Shown: positions 37,936 through 49,861 of the stretch, piece by piece
Layout: each line of letters starts with the position of its first letter
How positions within the stretch are numbered: position 1 is the first letter of the stretch
Assembly (NCBI GenBank): GCA_940671915.1
Contig: CALNVZ010003433.1
Coordinates: 51,157,060 to 51,221,059 of the forward strand
Length of the DNA: 64,000 nt
Source of the DNA: Paracentrotus lividus
Taxonomy: Eukaryota; Echinodermata; Echinoidea; Camarodonta; Echinidae
Direction of reading: 5' to 3'
Program-made: the position numbers and the translations under genes
Notes under the pieces: model-generated
What the model saw: only the letters and a program-made list of their open reading frames with translations
Told to the model about the DNA's origin: nothing
The model's database searches: none

Positions 37936-39879
37936 AACACCACACAAAAAGAAAGTTCCCCCTATTTGAGATGTCCATCATTTTTCAACCAGGAGGAGTT
38001 GAAAAAATCTACAGCTACCATTTTAGCGAATATTAGGAAAAACCGTAATGTCATGCTTCAGTAAGCATTGCCCGAATGCAAAAATGTAAATTTTTGAAGT
38101 TCACAAGACTAATTTTACAACTTTGATTCCATGATATGACAATAGAATTCAGATTCTTAACATCTTTAATCAGAAGTCATGCAACATGTGCTTCCTTGCT
38201 TTATGAGAGCATTTTTGCACAAAATTTCACATTTGAGTGAGCATGCAATGAAAATTGTCAAAACTGCCATCTTTACTTCTTTGGCATGGTAAATTTGATC
38301 AAATATGATGGAATTCATATGTCGGAAGAGTGTGTGTAATTTTTTTCAAACAGTATCCATCCATCCACGGTTGAATGAACACATCATAAAACCATTATTA
38401 AGCGAGAATTGGTCCCAATTTGTGCACTAAAAATCACCTCGACACCATTTTTGCATTATTCTTTTGACCGATGGACCTGTGTAAATGGCCCTGTGGCATT
38501 TAATTAAAAATCATGCTTCGGTGAGCACGTGGGACAAGAAAAGCCCTTTTCTAATTTATGGACTAAAATTTGATTTCTTAGTTTGCTTAAGTATGACAAC
38601 TCTATTGGAGGTGTCAAATTGATTTGATTTTCATGAAAATCCAGATGGTTTACGCTTCAGTGAACACAAGATATGAGAAAATTATAAAATTGAGAACAAA
38701 GTTTGGAGCCTTGGCATATCTTGATGGCATGATTAATTTGACATAAGTACATGTTAGCTAATGACCTCTTCAAGCTATGTGCCAAGTTTCAAGAAATAAC
38801 TCACAGTATAATGAACAAAAATTTGTCAATGAAAATAGGCAATATTTCATTTCTGTTAAACCACTATATACAAAGTCAATGGAGGAGGAAATTATAATTT
38901 CACAAAAATGAAATATTGCCTATTTCCATTGACGATTTTCTGTTCATTATACTGTGAGTTATTTCTTGAAAGTTGGCACAAAGCTTCAAGAGGTCATTAG
39001 CTAACATGTACTCATGTCAAATTAACATACGACATGCCATCAAAAAATGCCAAGGCTCCAAACTTTGTTCTCATTTTTATAATTTTCTCATATCTTGTGT
39101 TCACTGAAGCGTAAACCATCAGGATTTTCATGAAAATAAAATCAATTTGACACCTCCAAAAGAGTTGTCATACTTAAGCAAACTAAGAAATCAAATTTTA
39201 GTCCATAAATTAGAAAAGGGCTTTTCTTGTCCCACGTGCTCACCGAAGCATGAATTTTAATTAAATGCCACAGGGTCATTTACACAGGTCCATCGGTCAT
39301 AAGAATAATGCAAAATTGATGTCGAGGTGATTTTTAGTGCACAAATTGAGACCAATTCTCGCTTAATAATGTAAAAATGGCGTTTTAGTGCTTTTATGAT
39401 GTGTTCATTCAACCGTGGATGGATGGATATTGTTTGCAAAAATTACACACACTCTTCCGACACATGAATTCCATCATATTTGATCAAATTTACCATGCCA
39501 AAGAAGTAAAGATGGTAGTTTTGACAATTTTCATTGCATGCTCACTCAACCGTGAAATTTTGTGCAAAAATGCTTTCATAAAGCTAGGAAGCACATGTTG
39601 CATGATTTCGGATATGTGTAAGATGTTAAAAATCTGAATTCTATTGCCATATCATGGAATCAAAGTTGTAAAATTAGTCTTGTGAACTTCAAAAATTGAC
39701 ATTTTTGCATTCGGGCAATGCTTACTGAAGCATGACATTACGTTTTTTCCTAATGTTCGCTAAAATGGTAGCTGCTAAAATTACCTACACACATATAATT
39801 AGATTTTTTTTTTCAACTCCTCCTGGTTGAAAAATGATGGACATCTCAAATAGGGGGAACTTTCTTTTTGTGTGATGTT
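37936..39879. mobile_element. 1.94-kb near-perfect palindromic element (TA target)
   Basis: Two arms of ~930 bp meet at a ~60-base centre near 38880. Termini are AACACCACACAAAAAGAAAG and CTTTCTTTTTGTGTGATGTT, flanked by TA. The left flank CTAAAGTTA and right flank GAATGGAAACCATAA join into a normal host-repeat unit when the insert is removed. Inside the arms a module around CATGCTTC.GTGAGCA recurs several times. Non-coding; frames here are reflections of each other. Arms this long and alike imply a young element or ongoing arm conversion. Confidence 0.9.
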
Positions 39880-39918
39880 TAGAATGGAAACCATAATGAG
39901 CTTTTTTCGCATGTTTAA

Positions 39919-40504
39919 AGTCCTAGACTGGACCGACAAATGAAATAGCCAAAAACGAAAGCTAATATGCTATATAATACAACAATTCCAAATTAAGGCG
40001 TTTTTATTGTCCATCTAGTAGAAAGTATTTAATTAAAAAGATGACCGAACCTCAACCAGGCACCCCTCCCGAATACTTGTAAAATTACCCTAATTTAAAA
40101 GTGCGAGTGATGACGTCAAAAAATGTTAATGGAATGCTACAGCAGTCCTGCGGCTAGGCATGTTGCGTTTCGCCTTTAGAAAACACGTTTGTATTGCTAT
40201 GTCAGGACAATAGACGCCCTGTGAGCTAGAATTCTATTGTTAGGAAATGAAGGGCAAAGTCAATCATCGCTGGCCACAGGACTGCTGTAGCATTCCTTAA
40301 CATTTTTTGACGTCATCACTCGCACTTTTAAATTAGGGGTAATTTTACAAGTATTCGGGAGGGGTGGCCTGGTTGAGGTTCGGTCATCTTTTAATTAAAT
40401 ACTTTCTAGATGGACAATAAAAACGCCTTAATTTGAATTGTTGTATTAAATAAGCATATTAGCTTTCATTTTGGCTATTTCATTTGTCGGTCCGGTCTGG
40501 GACT
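39919..40504. mobile_element. 586-bp TTAA-flanked inverted-repeat element
   Basis: TTAA at 39915-39918 and 40505-40508. Ends AGTCCTAGACTGGACCGACA and TGTCGGTCCGGTCTGGGACT. The arms (~240 bp) include GATGACGTCA, a palindromic CRE-like word present once in each arm. The host units nearby (for example GCATATTTAATAAGCTATGA at 37807-37826) show the empty site. Confidence 0.9.
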
Positions 40505-40832
40505 TTAATGAGCTATGATTTTTGAACTTTAACCTACATCCTCCAAAATCAAACTTAGCCTGTATTTTTATATCAAGTACCTTCAATACAAATTTTGTTA
40601 AATCCGTCTATACTAAAGTTATCAAACAAAAACCATTTGTGACGGATGGAAGGTCGGACGGCGGGTTGCTATATTCCTCTCTCTCCAACTTCGTCGGCGA
40701 GGGATAATTATGTTATAATACATTTATTTGTTGTAAACTTTACATTTGCAATGGGATCATCATCATGTATATTTTCCTTGAAATTTTGTACTAGACCAGA
40801 CTCAATTTTGCTAGCATTAAACAATATGTAAT

Positions 40833-41140
40833 AGTGTCCTGTAGCATCTTGATGTGTCCGTGTAGCATCGTGATTCACAATTTGGTCCTAAAAGACAAGT
40901 TAATGCAATTAGCTGTGACATTTGGTGGACACAGCGTAGCCTAGAAACAAACTGTGTGAAGGAAAGTTAAGCTATCTGACTAATCTAGTAATTATGAATA
41001 TTATATCAAATTATATCAAATTTTGGTCAAGTTAATTGCATTAATTTATCTATAATTTTAACTATCACGAATCACGATGCTACATGGACATAATGACGTG
41101 TCGATGTAGAATTGACACATCACAATGCTACATGGACACT
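40833..41140. mobile_element. ~308-bp inverted-repeat MITE
   Basis: Ends AGTGTCCTGTAGCATC and GATGCTACATGGACA-type words occur inverted. The right side has an extra internal copy of the terminal word. Confidence 0.6.
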
Positions 41141-41880
41141 GTTCAAATCATTTAATAACTTCCATCAAAATTGAGTCTAAATGGCACAAGATTTCCAGGA
41201 AAATGGTCACACATAGTAAAGCCTACAGACAATATACATGTTTGTATAGGATAATTAGTAAGTAATGAGTTATGCTGAAATATCACTCTTTGTGCCCAAA
41301 AAAGGAATCACCCTCAGGTACATGTATATCGCTTTTCTTTATTCTTCTGGACTCTAAGATATAATTTTTGGAGGGGGAGGGGGTGGGGGATTACCTCAAA
41401 CAATACATGTATGTCGCAGTCTAATCTTCATGGCAGCTACCAGGGTGGTGACCATGGTGCTACATGGACACTGTTACATATCATTTAATAACTTCATAAA
41501 AAATTGAGTTCTGAATTGCACAAAATTTCTGGAAAAATATAGGGTCGCAATAAAATGTAAAGCAAATGTATGGTCTCAATAAAAATGTAAAGCATACAGA
41601 CAAATTATATTATGATAATAAGTATTGAGTTATGCTGAAATGTCACACTTTGAGCCCAACTTTAAGGATCGAATCACCCTCATGTATATTGCTTTATTTT
41701 ATCTTCTGGACTCTGGATTTTTTATTAGGGGGGGGGGGGTGGGGATTACCTGTTAAAAGGCCTACTCGCAAACACAAATCGGCAGTCTGGTCTTCATGTC
41801 AGCTACCAGGGTGGTGTCCATTTACTTTAACCCGTTTCTATACCCTGTTTGTTCATCCAGCCAACTCTTCTGCACTGTTA
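41126..41880. repeat. two tandem ~330-bp units ending in a G-run
   Basis: GCTACATGGACACTGTT recurs at 41127 and 41459, followed in both by TCATTTAATAACTTC, GAGTTATGCTGAAAT, CTTCTGGACTCT and a G-run. The second unit continues into GTCAGCTACCAGGGTGGTG and a short A-rich end. The last ~200 bp reappear at 46748-46960. Confidence 0.75.
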
Positions 41881-41957
41881 GAATGAAATAAAAATTGATG
41901 TGTTACTTAAAAAAACAAAAATACATTCCATTACATTCAATAATTATCAAATACAAT

Positions 41958-42079
41958 CTGGCCCCTGTTGCACAAAGACTTGCGTTTAATTGTACCATGG
42001 ATATTGATCATAGGTCAATGGGAAATCATGTAGTAATGAAAACTTGTGATTAATTGCAACTTCGTGAAACGGAACCCTG
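41958..42079. mobile_element. ~120-bp miniature element
   Basis: Imperfect inverted ends TGGCCCCTGTTGCACAAAG and CTTCGTGAAACGGAACCCTGG, with GTTTAATTG against GATTAATTGCAAC just inside. Resembles short CCCGTTGCA-type MITEs of invertebrates. Confidence 0.55.
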
Positions 42080-42286
42080 GTTGATTTAGTGGGTGTGGGG
42101 GGCGGGGAGGGGCGGGCACACTCACATTTGGAAAGGATAGGGGTGTGTGTGTGCCCCCTAAATCTGAAACCATACCAAAAGAACTGATGTGGCTTATGAA
42201 CCAAGGGGCTTAAAGATGTGTAGTATTTGCATTTAAGAAAATGTAGCACGTCTACAAATAGTCTGAGAGTTCTCGTAACTGTAGTA

Positions 42287-42887
42287 CAGTGTGTCCCAAA
42301 AAAATGTCCCTCTCATTCATCACATGATAATTACTAACATTACTTTTACACTCAATTGAATTTATGTATTCGAAAAGCCCACATATTTCTGCGATTCCTG
42401 TGAAAATTTCAAACGTCTCCCTTCACTGGTTTTGAATAAACAGGCTATTTTGTGACGGTGGTCATTTTTTGCCCATTCCAAGTTTGATGAAGTTAGACTT
42501 TTGTTTTTAAACTTGTTTAATTGTTGTTTGTGTCCCTGAAGACTCGGTGGACGTCGCGGCGACATCTCCACGACTCCAGATACTCTAGTTGTGAACTACA
42601 GTCATCACCAATGCAATACAGCCTTTAGTGAAATGAAGTTCAGTTGTGAAAACTAATCAAAGTTCAGTTCCACTGGTTGTTTGCTTTCACAGAATCTGCA
42701 AACTTGGAATGGCCTAAAATTCACCGCTGTTACATAAAAGGCTCTCTATTCAAAACCAATGATGCGAGACCAATGAAATTTTCACACAAGTTACAAAATG
42801 AAATGGGCTTTCAGAATATAAATACAAAATTTGAAAAATATGTTATTTTGGAACTTATTCAGAGGGACATTTTTTGGGCGACGCGCT
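42287..42887. mobile_element. ~600-bp mariner-type MITE
   Basis: Inverted ends CAGTGTGTCCCAAAAAAATG and CATTTTTTGGGCGACGCGC with GTCCCTCT just inside; TA on both sides. The arms include TGGAATGG-type words in both directions, so the two ~70-codon frames on opposite strands (FTES.NLEW and SSNLEWAKN readings) are one repeat read twice and not genes. Confidence 0.75.
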
Positions 42888-43234
42888 ATATATTATAAAT
42901 ATCAAGAGTTCCTGAAATGATTTTGAATAAAAGTGTAAAATATTCAAGTAATCTCCAAAATTTAAAAAAAATAAAACATTTCTGTCATACCCGTTGGCGT
43001 TTATTCTTGGCCACATGCGCAGTTCCTGTTGTTCCACATATGCATTTTCGTGTTAGCAAGTTTAAGCATCATGAACTCTTCTGCTATCTTTTTACATTAT
43101 TAATAGTTCTGTTGATATGAACAACTATGTTGTATACCAGCATTTCATTTTCAGTGAGTTCACCCATTTATGAATGTTTTCAAAGCACTTTTCGCCATTG
43201 TTATTACACTGCAAGTACTGCACATTATCTTTAA

Positions 43235-45553
43235 AGGGGAATCCAACCCAAGGAGAGAATCAACCTTACAGGAAAGATGAAAATGAGAGGAGCAATCTAA
43301 CATTGTCTAAAAAAAAGTTTCATCAAAATCGGTTATAAAATAAGAGAGTTATGGAAGTTTGAAAAGTCTATAGTTGTTCCGTCTATGGGGATCCTCAAAT
43401 TGGCATCATCGGCTTCAAAATGGCCGATCTTATGGACAACTCTCCATTCATTTTGTACACAATTTTCAGATTTTCCCCATTTTCTTTCGAAATATTGTGA
43501 TACGTCTTGTCGAAATGAAGAGAAAGTCGCAGATCAAAGATCCGAGTAAATCGACAAACTAATAAAAAAGTCAAAATTTTGAGGAAATTTTTTTTGTTGA
43601 TTTTCTGGTTCTACCATGCTTCATCTTTGCTCAGTTAAAAACATGAGTGAAAATGGTAACGGGAAAGTGGTAAAAAAGCAGTTTTTCGGCGAGTGTTTTT
43701 TCGGACATACAAGCGAACGTCCACGCTCATTTCCCCTTTCCGTTTAGCTCCGCCCTTAGCAACGCATGGCTTTGTCATGTGATGTGTGATTTCAACTGGA
43801 TTTTTGTTTCGTTTTTGTGAGCGAATAGCGAACTAAACTCTCTTTAGCTGCACTCAGAAATTTTGGCGTGCATGCCACAACCTGCTGTGAATAAAGCTGT
43901 TTCATCGGGATAGCGGAGCACGCAAACGAATGTCAAATCTAACAATCGGGTGGGGAGAGGGGGGGGTTATGTGGGAAAAGCTACTTCTTGCTTGACTTAG
44001 CTATCTGGATCAAATGAATGTTAATTTCAGCATTTATTTTAAAGAGCCGCGATATCTGTTGTCTGATGGGAAATTAAAACCCTCCCTATTAACAAATTTG
44101 GTTCCATCAGGGAAACATAGAGCATACAAAAGAGGTGACGTGATAATATTCTGATACAAGTATTTAGGTTAAAGTCTTCGCAGTTTATTTTACAAAAGTA
44201 ACGTGTTTAAGAAAGTAGCGTTTTACTAAACACGACGAAACAAAATACGATTTCTCTTAAAATAATTCATTTTCTAAAATATTAATATCTTCTTATTACT
44301 GGTAACAGGTTTGATCAATAAAAGACGAGACGAGCAAATCATTCACGTTTTTATTTTCATTGTCTTAAGCTAACCTAGCCACTCATAAACGTGATCAGAG
44401 AAATTCTAAATACATTCGTAGAGCGCAAATATTTCTTAAACATTTTTGGAGGCTTATCTCTATCATATACTTATTCAAAGAATATAAACAAAATGCATAA
44501 CCCCTGTACAAGAATATTTAGTCTATAGACCATTATTTATGTTCGAAAATTTCCAACAGAGTTCAGATCAAAATGACCTGCTTTATAATGAGTAAGAGTA
44601 TACGCGATTGACATTCAAAAGACGCACGCAAACATCGGAATAAAACCCCAAAAGGTTTAAATAGTTTTGTTTCTAACTAATTTAGCGCCAGGATTGGTAA
44701 ACACTTTCTTAAAAGAGCAGACTTTTTCTTAAACAATTAGAAAGAAATGACGTTTTTATTTATTTGACGAAGATATAAAACAACTAACCAAATTTAGTTT
44801 CTTTTTTGAGAAGATTGAATGTTATTTAGACAACAGCGCTTGCTGCGTTTGCCTCGATCATGCGTGACGGACGAGTATTGTTCCTGTATACCTGAATGCA
44901 GCCTCCTCATTGGTCAATGTCGTTCACCTTTGTAACAAGTGGTTGCTAGGGCATTTTCGGTGAGTAGAGCGGTGACATAATGGTCTTATTTTTCTGGCTC
45001 GGAGTCAAACGGAAGTCAAACTTCGCAGACGTTTTTCTCTTGATTTTGATTTCCAAGAGCACAATTCTCCTGCGCGTTCAGAGGCTATATTCTCCACTTC
45101 TATTTACTCTTTACAGTCGGGTTATATATCAAATTCAAGGCAATGAATCAGAGATCAATAATATCAAATAAATGGATTTCAAAAATCGCGATTAGTCTCT
45201 CCCTTTCGACGGTGACGCATCACATATATCTTACCTCCTCTCTGAGCTAACATATGTTGTGTGAAATATATTTCCCATGACATATTTTGAGCTCAGAAGT
45301 AAAGAAGACATACTTTGAAAGAAAATGGGGAAAATCTGAAAATTTGTGTACAAAATGAATGAAGAGTTGTCATAAGATCGGCCATTTTGAAGCCGATGAT
45401 GCCAATTTGAGGATCCTCATAAAGGAACAACTAGACTTTTCAAATTCCATAACTCTTTATTTTATAACCGATTTTGATGAAACTTTTTTAGATGTCCTTC
45501 TCATTTTCCTTCTTACCTGTAAGGTTGATTCTCTCCTTGGGTTGGATTCCCCT
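43235..45553. mobile_element. 2.3-kb TTAA-flanked element with ~320-bp inverted ends
   Basis: TTAA at 43231-43234 and 45554-45557. Ends AGGGGAATCCAACCCAAGGA and TCCTTGGGTTGGATTCCCCT. The inverted arms run to about 43500 and 45300 and include GGCCGATCTTATG/CATAAGATCGGCC. The core (43560-45290) has a stretch with ATTGGTCAATG near 44910 and GTAACAAGTGG, but no open transposase; it is non-autonomous or internally deleted. Confidence 0.85.
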
Positions 45554-46000
45554 TTAAGAATGAGATGAGCTATGAAACCAGAATGTGAGATTTATTTCAT
45601 CTCTAGATATATGAAAAATATATGCTTGGGAACTCCTGGCAAGGTGTGAAAAGGGTCCTTGAGGGCCGTATATACACATAATGTTAATATACATGAACAT
45701 GAATGCTCCCCCCCCCCCCCCCCCCCGAGAAGGTTCAACATAACAAAGAAAAAATGTAGTCAGGTAAAACATGAAATTCAAAAATGAGAATGTGTTTAAA
45801 CCCTTGAAATTGATAAATTTGTTTTAAAAAAAATTGGGTCTGCATGCTTCTCTGTTTGCTGGTTAGAAACAAGAAAGGAAACATTTAAGGATAACATGTT
45901 GAACTCCTGGAAAATGAAATGCTGGTACACAACTAAGTTGCTCAGATCAACAGAACAATTAATACTGCAATAAAATAGTAAAACAGTCCATGATGCTTAA

Positions 46001-46575
46001 CCCATACTGTACAGGGCTATTTCGCTTCATGGAAAAACTGGGGGGGGGGGGGGTCTGGGAGGCCCCACCCCCCCCCCCCCTCAGATCTCTGCCCCAAAAG
46101 GGCCGATCGCCGCGGAAATTCACACGCACATCAACAATCGCATTAAGAGATGGATTAAAGTATAAATTTCACCAAAAAATACTTAATTTCATTAGTTACA
46201 TGTATGATAATTCATGCAAATGATATACATAAATAATGTGTTTTTTTAATAATTTCATAAATCTTCTTGTAAATTATTTTCGGTGTCAAAAGTATGAGCA
46301 GCCCAAATAGGAAAAAAAAAACCCACTTTGCATTGGTTTTGTATATACAAAATGGGAAAAATCTCACTTTTCAGGCTGACATTTGGTCACAAAAGGTCAT
46401 GTGACTCCGTAATGGGTGGTCCAATTTTTTAATGGGTGGTCCAATTTTTTTGGTCAAAATATGCGTGAGGCTTCAAAGAAAAAAATCATGAAATCACGCG
46501 GAATAGCGTACATGGCAAAATTTGTCTGGGGGTGAAGGCCCCCCCCCCCCCCCCCCCCCCCCAGTGCAGTTAGGG
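46001..46575. mobile_element. 575-bp TTAA-flanked element with long G and C runs
   Basis: TTAA at 45997-46000 and 46576-46579. Inverted ends CCCATACTG and CAGTTAGGG, similar to the 31.4 kb family. Inside is a G14 run, C-runs and a 28-base C-run next to the right end. A 20-base block AATGGGTGGTCCAATTTTTT is directly duplicated at about 46411-46450. Confidence 0.7.
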
Positions 46576-46747
46576 TTAAACTTGGTATTGAGTAGTCTCT
46601 GTCGATTATACATTATACATATGCTTATTTTACAAGTTTCTGTTTTTCTTCAAACTTGCTTGTCATAATAATTCTTGACCCATTTTATTTAATCCTGTTA
46701 CATTACTGTACATAGCTTTTCTCTTATTTTTGGAGTCAATTTTTTTT

Positions 46748-47130
46748 GTTCTTTTTGTTTGGGGGAAGGGGGGCGTGGGGATTACCTGTTAAAAGGCCTA
46801 CTCAGACAATACATCGCAGTCTGGTCTTCATGTCAGCTACCAGGGTGGTGTCCATTTACTTTAACCCGTTTCTATACCCTGTTTGTTCATCCAGCCAACT
46901 CCTCTGCACTGTTGGAATGAAATAAAAATTGGTGTGTTACTTAAAAAAAAAAACATTCCATTACATTAAATAATTATCAGATATAACCTGGTTGATTTAG
47001 TGACTTGATCTCTGGGAGGTGGAGAGCACTTACATTTGGAAAGGAAACGGATGTGTGTGTACCCCCTAAATTTGAAACCATGCCCAAAGAACTGATGTGG
47101 GCTATGAACCAAGGGGCTTACGAATGAGAT
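46748..47130. repeat. dispersed partner of the 41.3-42.2 kb repeat
   Basis: GGGGATTACCTGTTAAAAGG, CTGGTCTTCATGTCAGCTAC and GTTTGTTCATCCAGCCAACT are shared at high identity with 41733-41870. It continues into a relative of 42120-42210 (AAATTTGAAACCAT, GAACTGATGTGG). Confidence 0.8.
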
Positions 47131-49861
47131 TCAAATGATTTTGGGGCTTTAGAATGAGCGATAAAACCAGCTCTAGAATGAAAGATTCATTTCATCTCAA
47201 TACCCTCTCCTAGAAAAGAGAGGCGGAGATCTGCCCTGGTAGTCCAGTCAAAATGTGAAATAACCCAAAACAAATTAGAACAAAGACAATTTTACTTGTA
47301 TATGATTGAGAAAGTCTTGTAAATATTATATAAAAAGTTTACCAAAATTGGAGCATTGGAACAATGTTTAATTTGCATAAATTCAAAATAGCTTTCATTC
47401 CAGACTCTTTTACTCATATTTCAAGATTTGAATTGGGGAGAGATGATATTTTTCAATCTGTACTTATATATTCTGGTTTTTCGGTATGTGTTCATAACAT
47501 TCTCAATACTATAAGATTTTCCTGTTGTTCCTAATAAACACATCACTGATAACAAATAAAATTAATTCCCTTTGGAGTCTGGAACTAGGCTAAAATCAGG
47601 CTAACAAAGTAATTGGAAATGACATTTTCTAGCATATCTACACTTCAGTCAGTCTTCAGCCCTGTATGCTAATGAGCAAAATGCGAGACTTTATTATCCG
47701 CCTCGCGCACCCGCAAGCCGTCAAACGACTCCTTTCCCGAGTTCAAGAGAAAATGACATATCCGAAAGATTTCCAAATTATGCGGCTATGGTCCCGTTTC
47801 CAGAGCTATAAATTGGCAAGTCTTTAGAGTAATATCTGAAAATTATGTTAGGTTTTATTTTAGCCCAATTTGATATTTTTTTAGATAGTAATCTTGGTTC
47901 AAAGAAGCGTTAATCACTTTAACTTGATTTTGTAAGTCCTTGATACCTTGCTGGATCCTGACCCATCTACAAATTTGGTGATATTGAGACTATGCTGGGG
48001 ATATGCAGTAGATTCTGGCGCAAATTTTCATACCAAATTCATTTGGGTTCAAAAATAAAACTAATGGTTAAAAATGCATCCAAAGTCGGAAGAAAAAGTC
48101 GGTGGCCGTGTATTCGCTGTATATACTTGCTTCGCGAGGATTGCATGATGTGTGTGGATATGGAGTCCAATTGAAAAAGGCAAACTGCAAATTCAGGGGC
48201 CGCGGAGCGATTTTTGAAAGTGGAGGGGCTGAACCAAAGTGGGGGGGGGGGCTGAACAGGCTCAAAATCACAAATGTATGGTCATTTTTGCATTTTTGTA
48301 TACGTTGGCTGAAAAAAAGGGGGGGGGCTGCAACCCCCCCCCCCCCCCGGCTCCACGGCCCCTGAAATTGAATACGTGCAGACCACATTTTAATTCATAT
48401 CATTGAAATTTCTGTTAAATTTCACTCTCCTACATTTCTATGGATTTCTCAAGGCGTATTTTCAGGGTACCGGCCATAAAAATAAGCATTTTGTTTCAAC
48501 ATTAAAGATGGGTTATAGTTTTGGGAGATCTGAAAAAGTTATTCTTTACTAATTGAATTCATTACCAGATAGTGAAAGATTACATCCTAAAGCTATTGTG
48601 TAGTGAACGATATTACATAAAAACTCATTTTAGTGTGTGTTTATTTTACGATAACCAGGGTCCCAGATTTTGCGAAAATCAACTCGGCATTAAACGTGGA
48701 AAACCAATGGGGATTATCTTGTGTGGGTGATAATATACATACATGTAGATCGTTGCGCTCGTACCGTTCATGCGGTAAGCTTCGGGGAAGATGCACCGCA
48801 CCAAAAGTGCTAAGATGACGGTTGCATTTTATTTCTTTCAAACATTTACACCGACATTCACCGGCAATCATGATCATGAAAGGGATATCACAAAATCTCT
48901 CACAAATATCTTTTAGTCCAATGTGGACAATATGAGACTACATTTGATCGGTTTTATTCTGATTTCATTAATTACTGAAACTATAACACTGCTTCAGTTC
49001 AAGACATAACGCTAAATTCAGCAATGCAATAGCTTTGTGGCGAAAATATGATAAATCCCGATGGAGCAAATGACGTCACGACCATTTATTGACCAATGGC
49101 GGCACGCGATGTCCGTTTGTTGATAGATGGTGAATTTTACGAATGCATGACTTGATGGACAAGGGGCTAGATATTGCTGGATCCTGACCCATCTACACAA
49201 ATTTACAGAATAAAATATATGTTTTCCTGTATAATGATAGATTCCTCATTATATCAATGCCATAATTAGTGGGCTCAACGTAAAATGTGAAATTTAAGGG
49301 ATAATTCCAAAATAAATTGTTGTCGATCTTGAAAAGATAAAGTTTCGTTAAAATACATGTAGTAATTGTGCCAAAGTTTCTGTATTTAAATCGATGATTT
49401 TCATAAAATTGAGTATTTTAATTGTACGATGCAAAAAGAATTATTCTATATTTTGACTTCTAGGCGGAGAAATCGCAGTTTGAAAACACGTCTTTCGGCG
49501 CGGTTTTAGAGTTCATATAAAGGTCAGCGCTGTGTGCTATCTAATAAATATGACACATTTTTGAGGGCCTGAGGATTGACTGACTTGCTTACATGCACTT
49601 TTAACATATTATGGAAACTAATCATGACTTGGTTAATGTTTTAAAGACAAGGCAAAATAAGAGTGTGTTATTTTCATGACAATGTTATTAGAATTATGAA
49701 GGGGGCACCCACCCCACCCCCTTATTAAAAATGTCAATAAACTTTGTAAACAAAATAAATTAATTTTTGGAAATCACAAAAAATTTTGCAATTGACCACA
49801 TTAATCCATGAACATTTCTGTTAATGTTACTGTTTAACTTCAAAGTATGTCTCAAACCGGC
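47131..49861. other. spacer with a direct repeat pair, no gene
   Basis: TTGCTGGATCCTGACCCATC followed by TACA occurs at about 47948 and 49174 in the same orientation, bracketing 1.2 kb that contains the GC-rich miniature element at 48194. The rest is AT-rich. No coding support. Confidence 0.6.
48194..48364. mobile_element. 171-bp GC-rich miniature element, GGGGCCG family
   Basis: Inverted ends CAGGGGCCGCGGAGCG and CTCCACGGCCCCTG. Inside are TGAAAGTGGAGGGGCTGAAC, a G-run and a C-run. Same family as 27077-27262. Confidence 0.8.

Larger units (their letters stand above)
37510..40712. repeat. tandem ~165-bp repeat host, interrupted by two palindromic elements
   Basis: Repeat words: TCAGTTGAACTTTACTAAAG, GGAAACCATAATGA, GAGCTATGACCT, GAACTTTGACCTA and CCTCGGAAATC. 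Units run 37550-37935, resume at 39880-39918 and resume again from 40505. The right end is marked by GACGGATGGAAGGTCGGACG and CTTCGTCGGCGAGGGATAAT. With the two insertions removed, the units read continuously. Confidence 0.8.

Noticed and set aside
37900..40500. Coding frames inside the palindromes
   Set aside because: Short, mirrored on the other strand and without motifs.
42362..42898. Two facing ~70-codon genes
   Set aside because: They are the same inverted-repeat arm of one MITE read from opposite strands.
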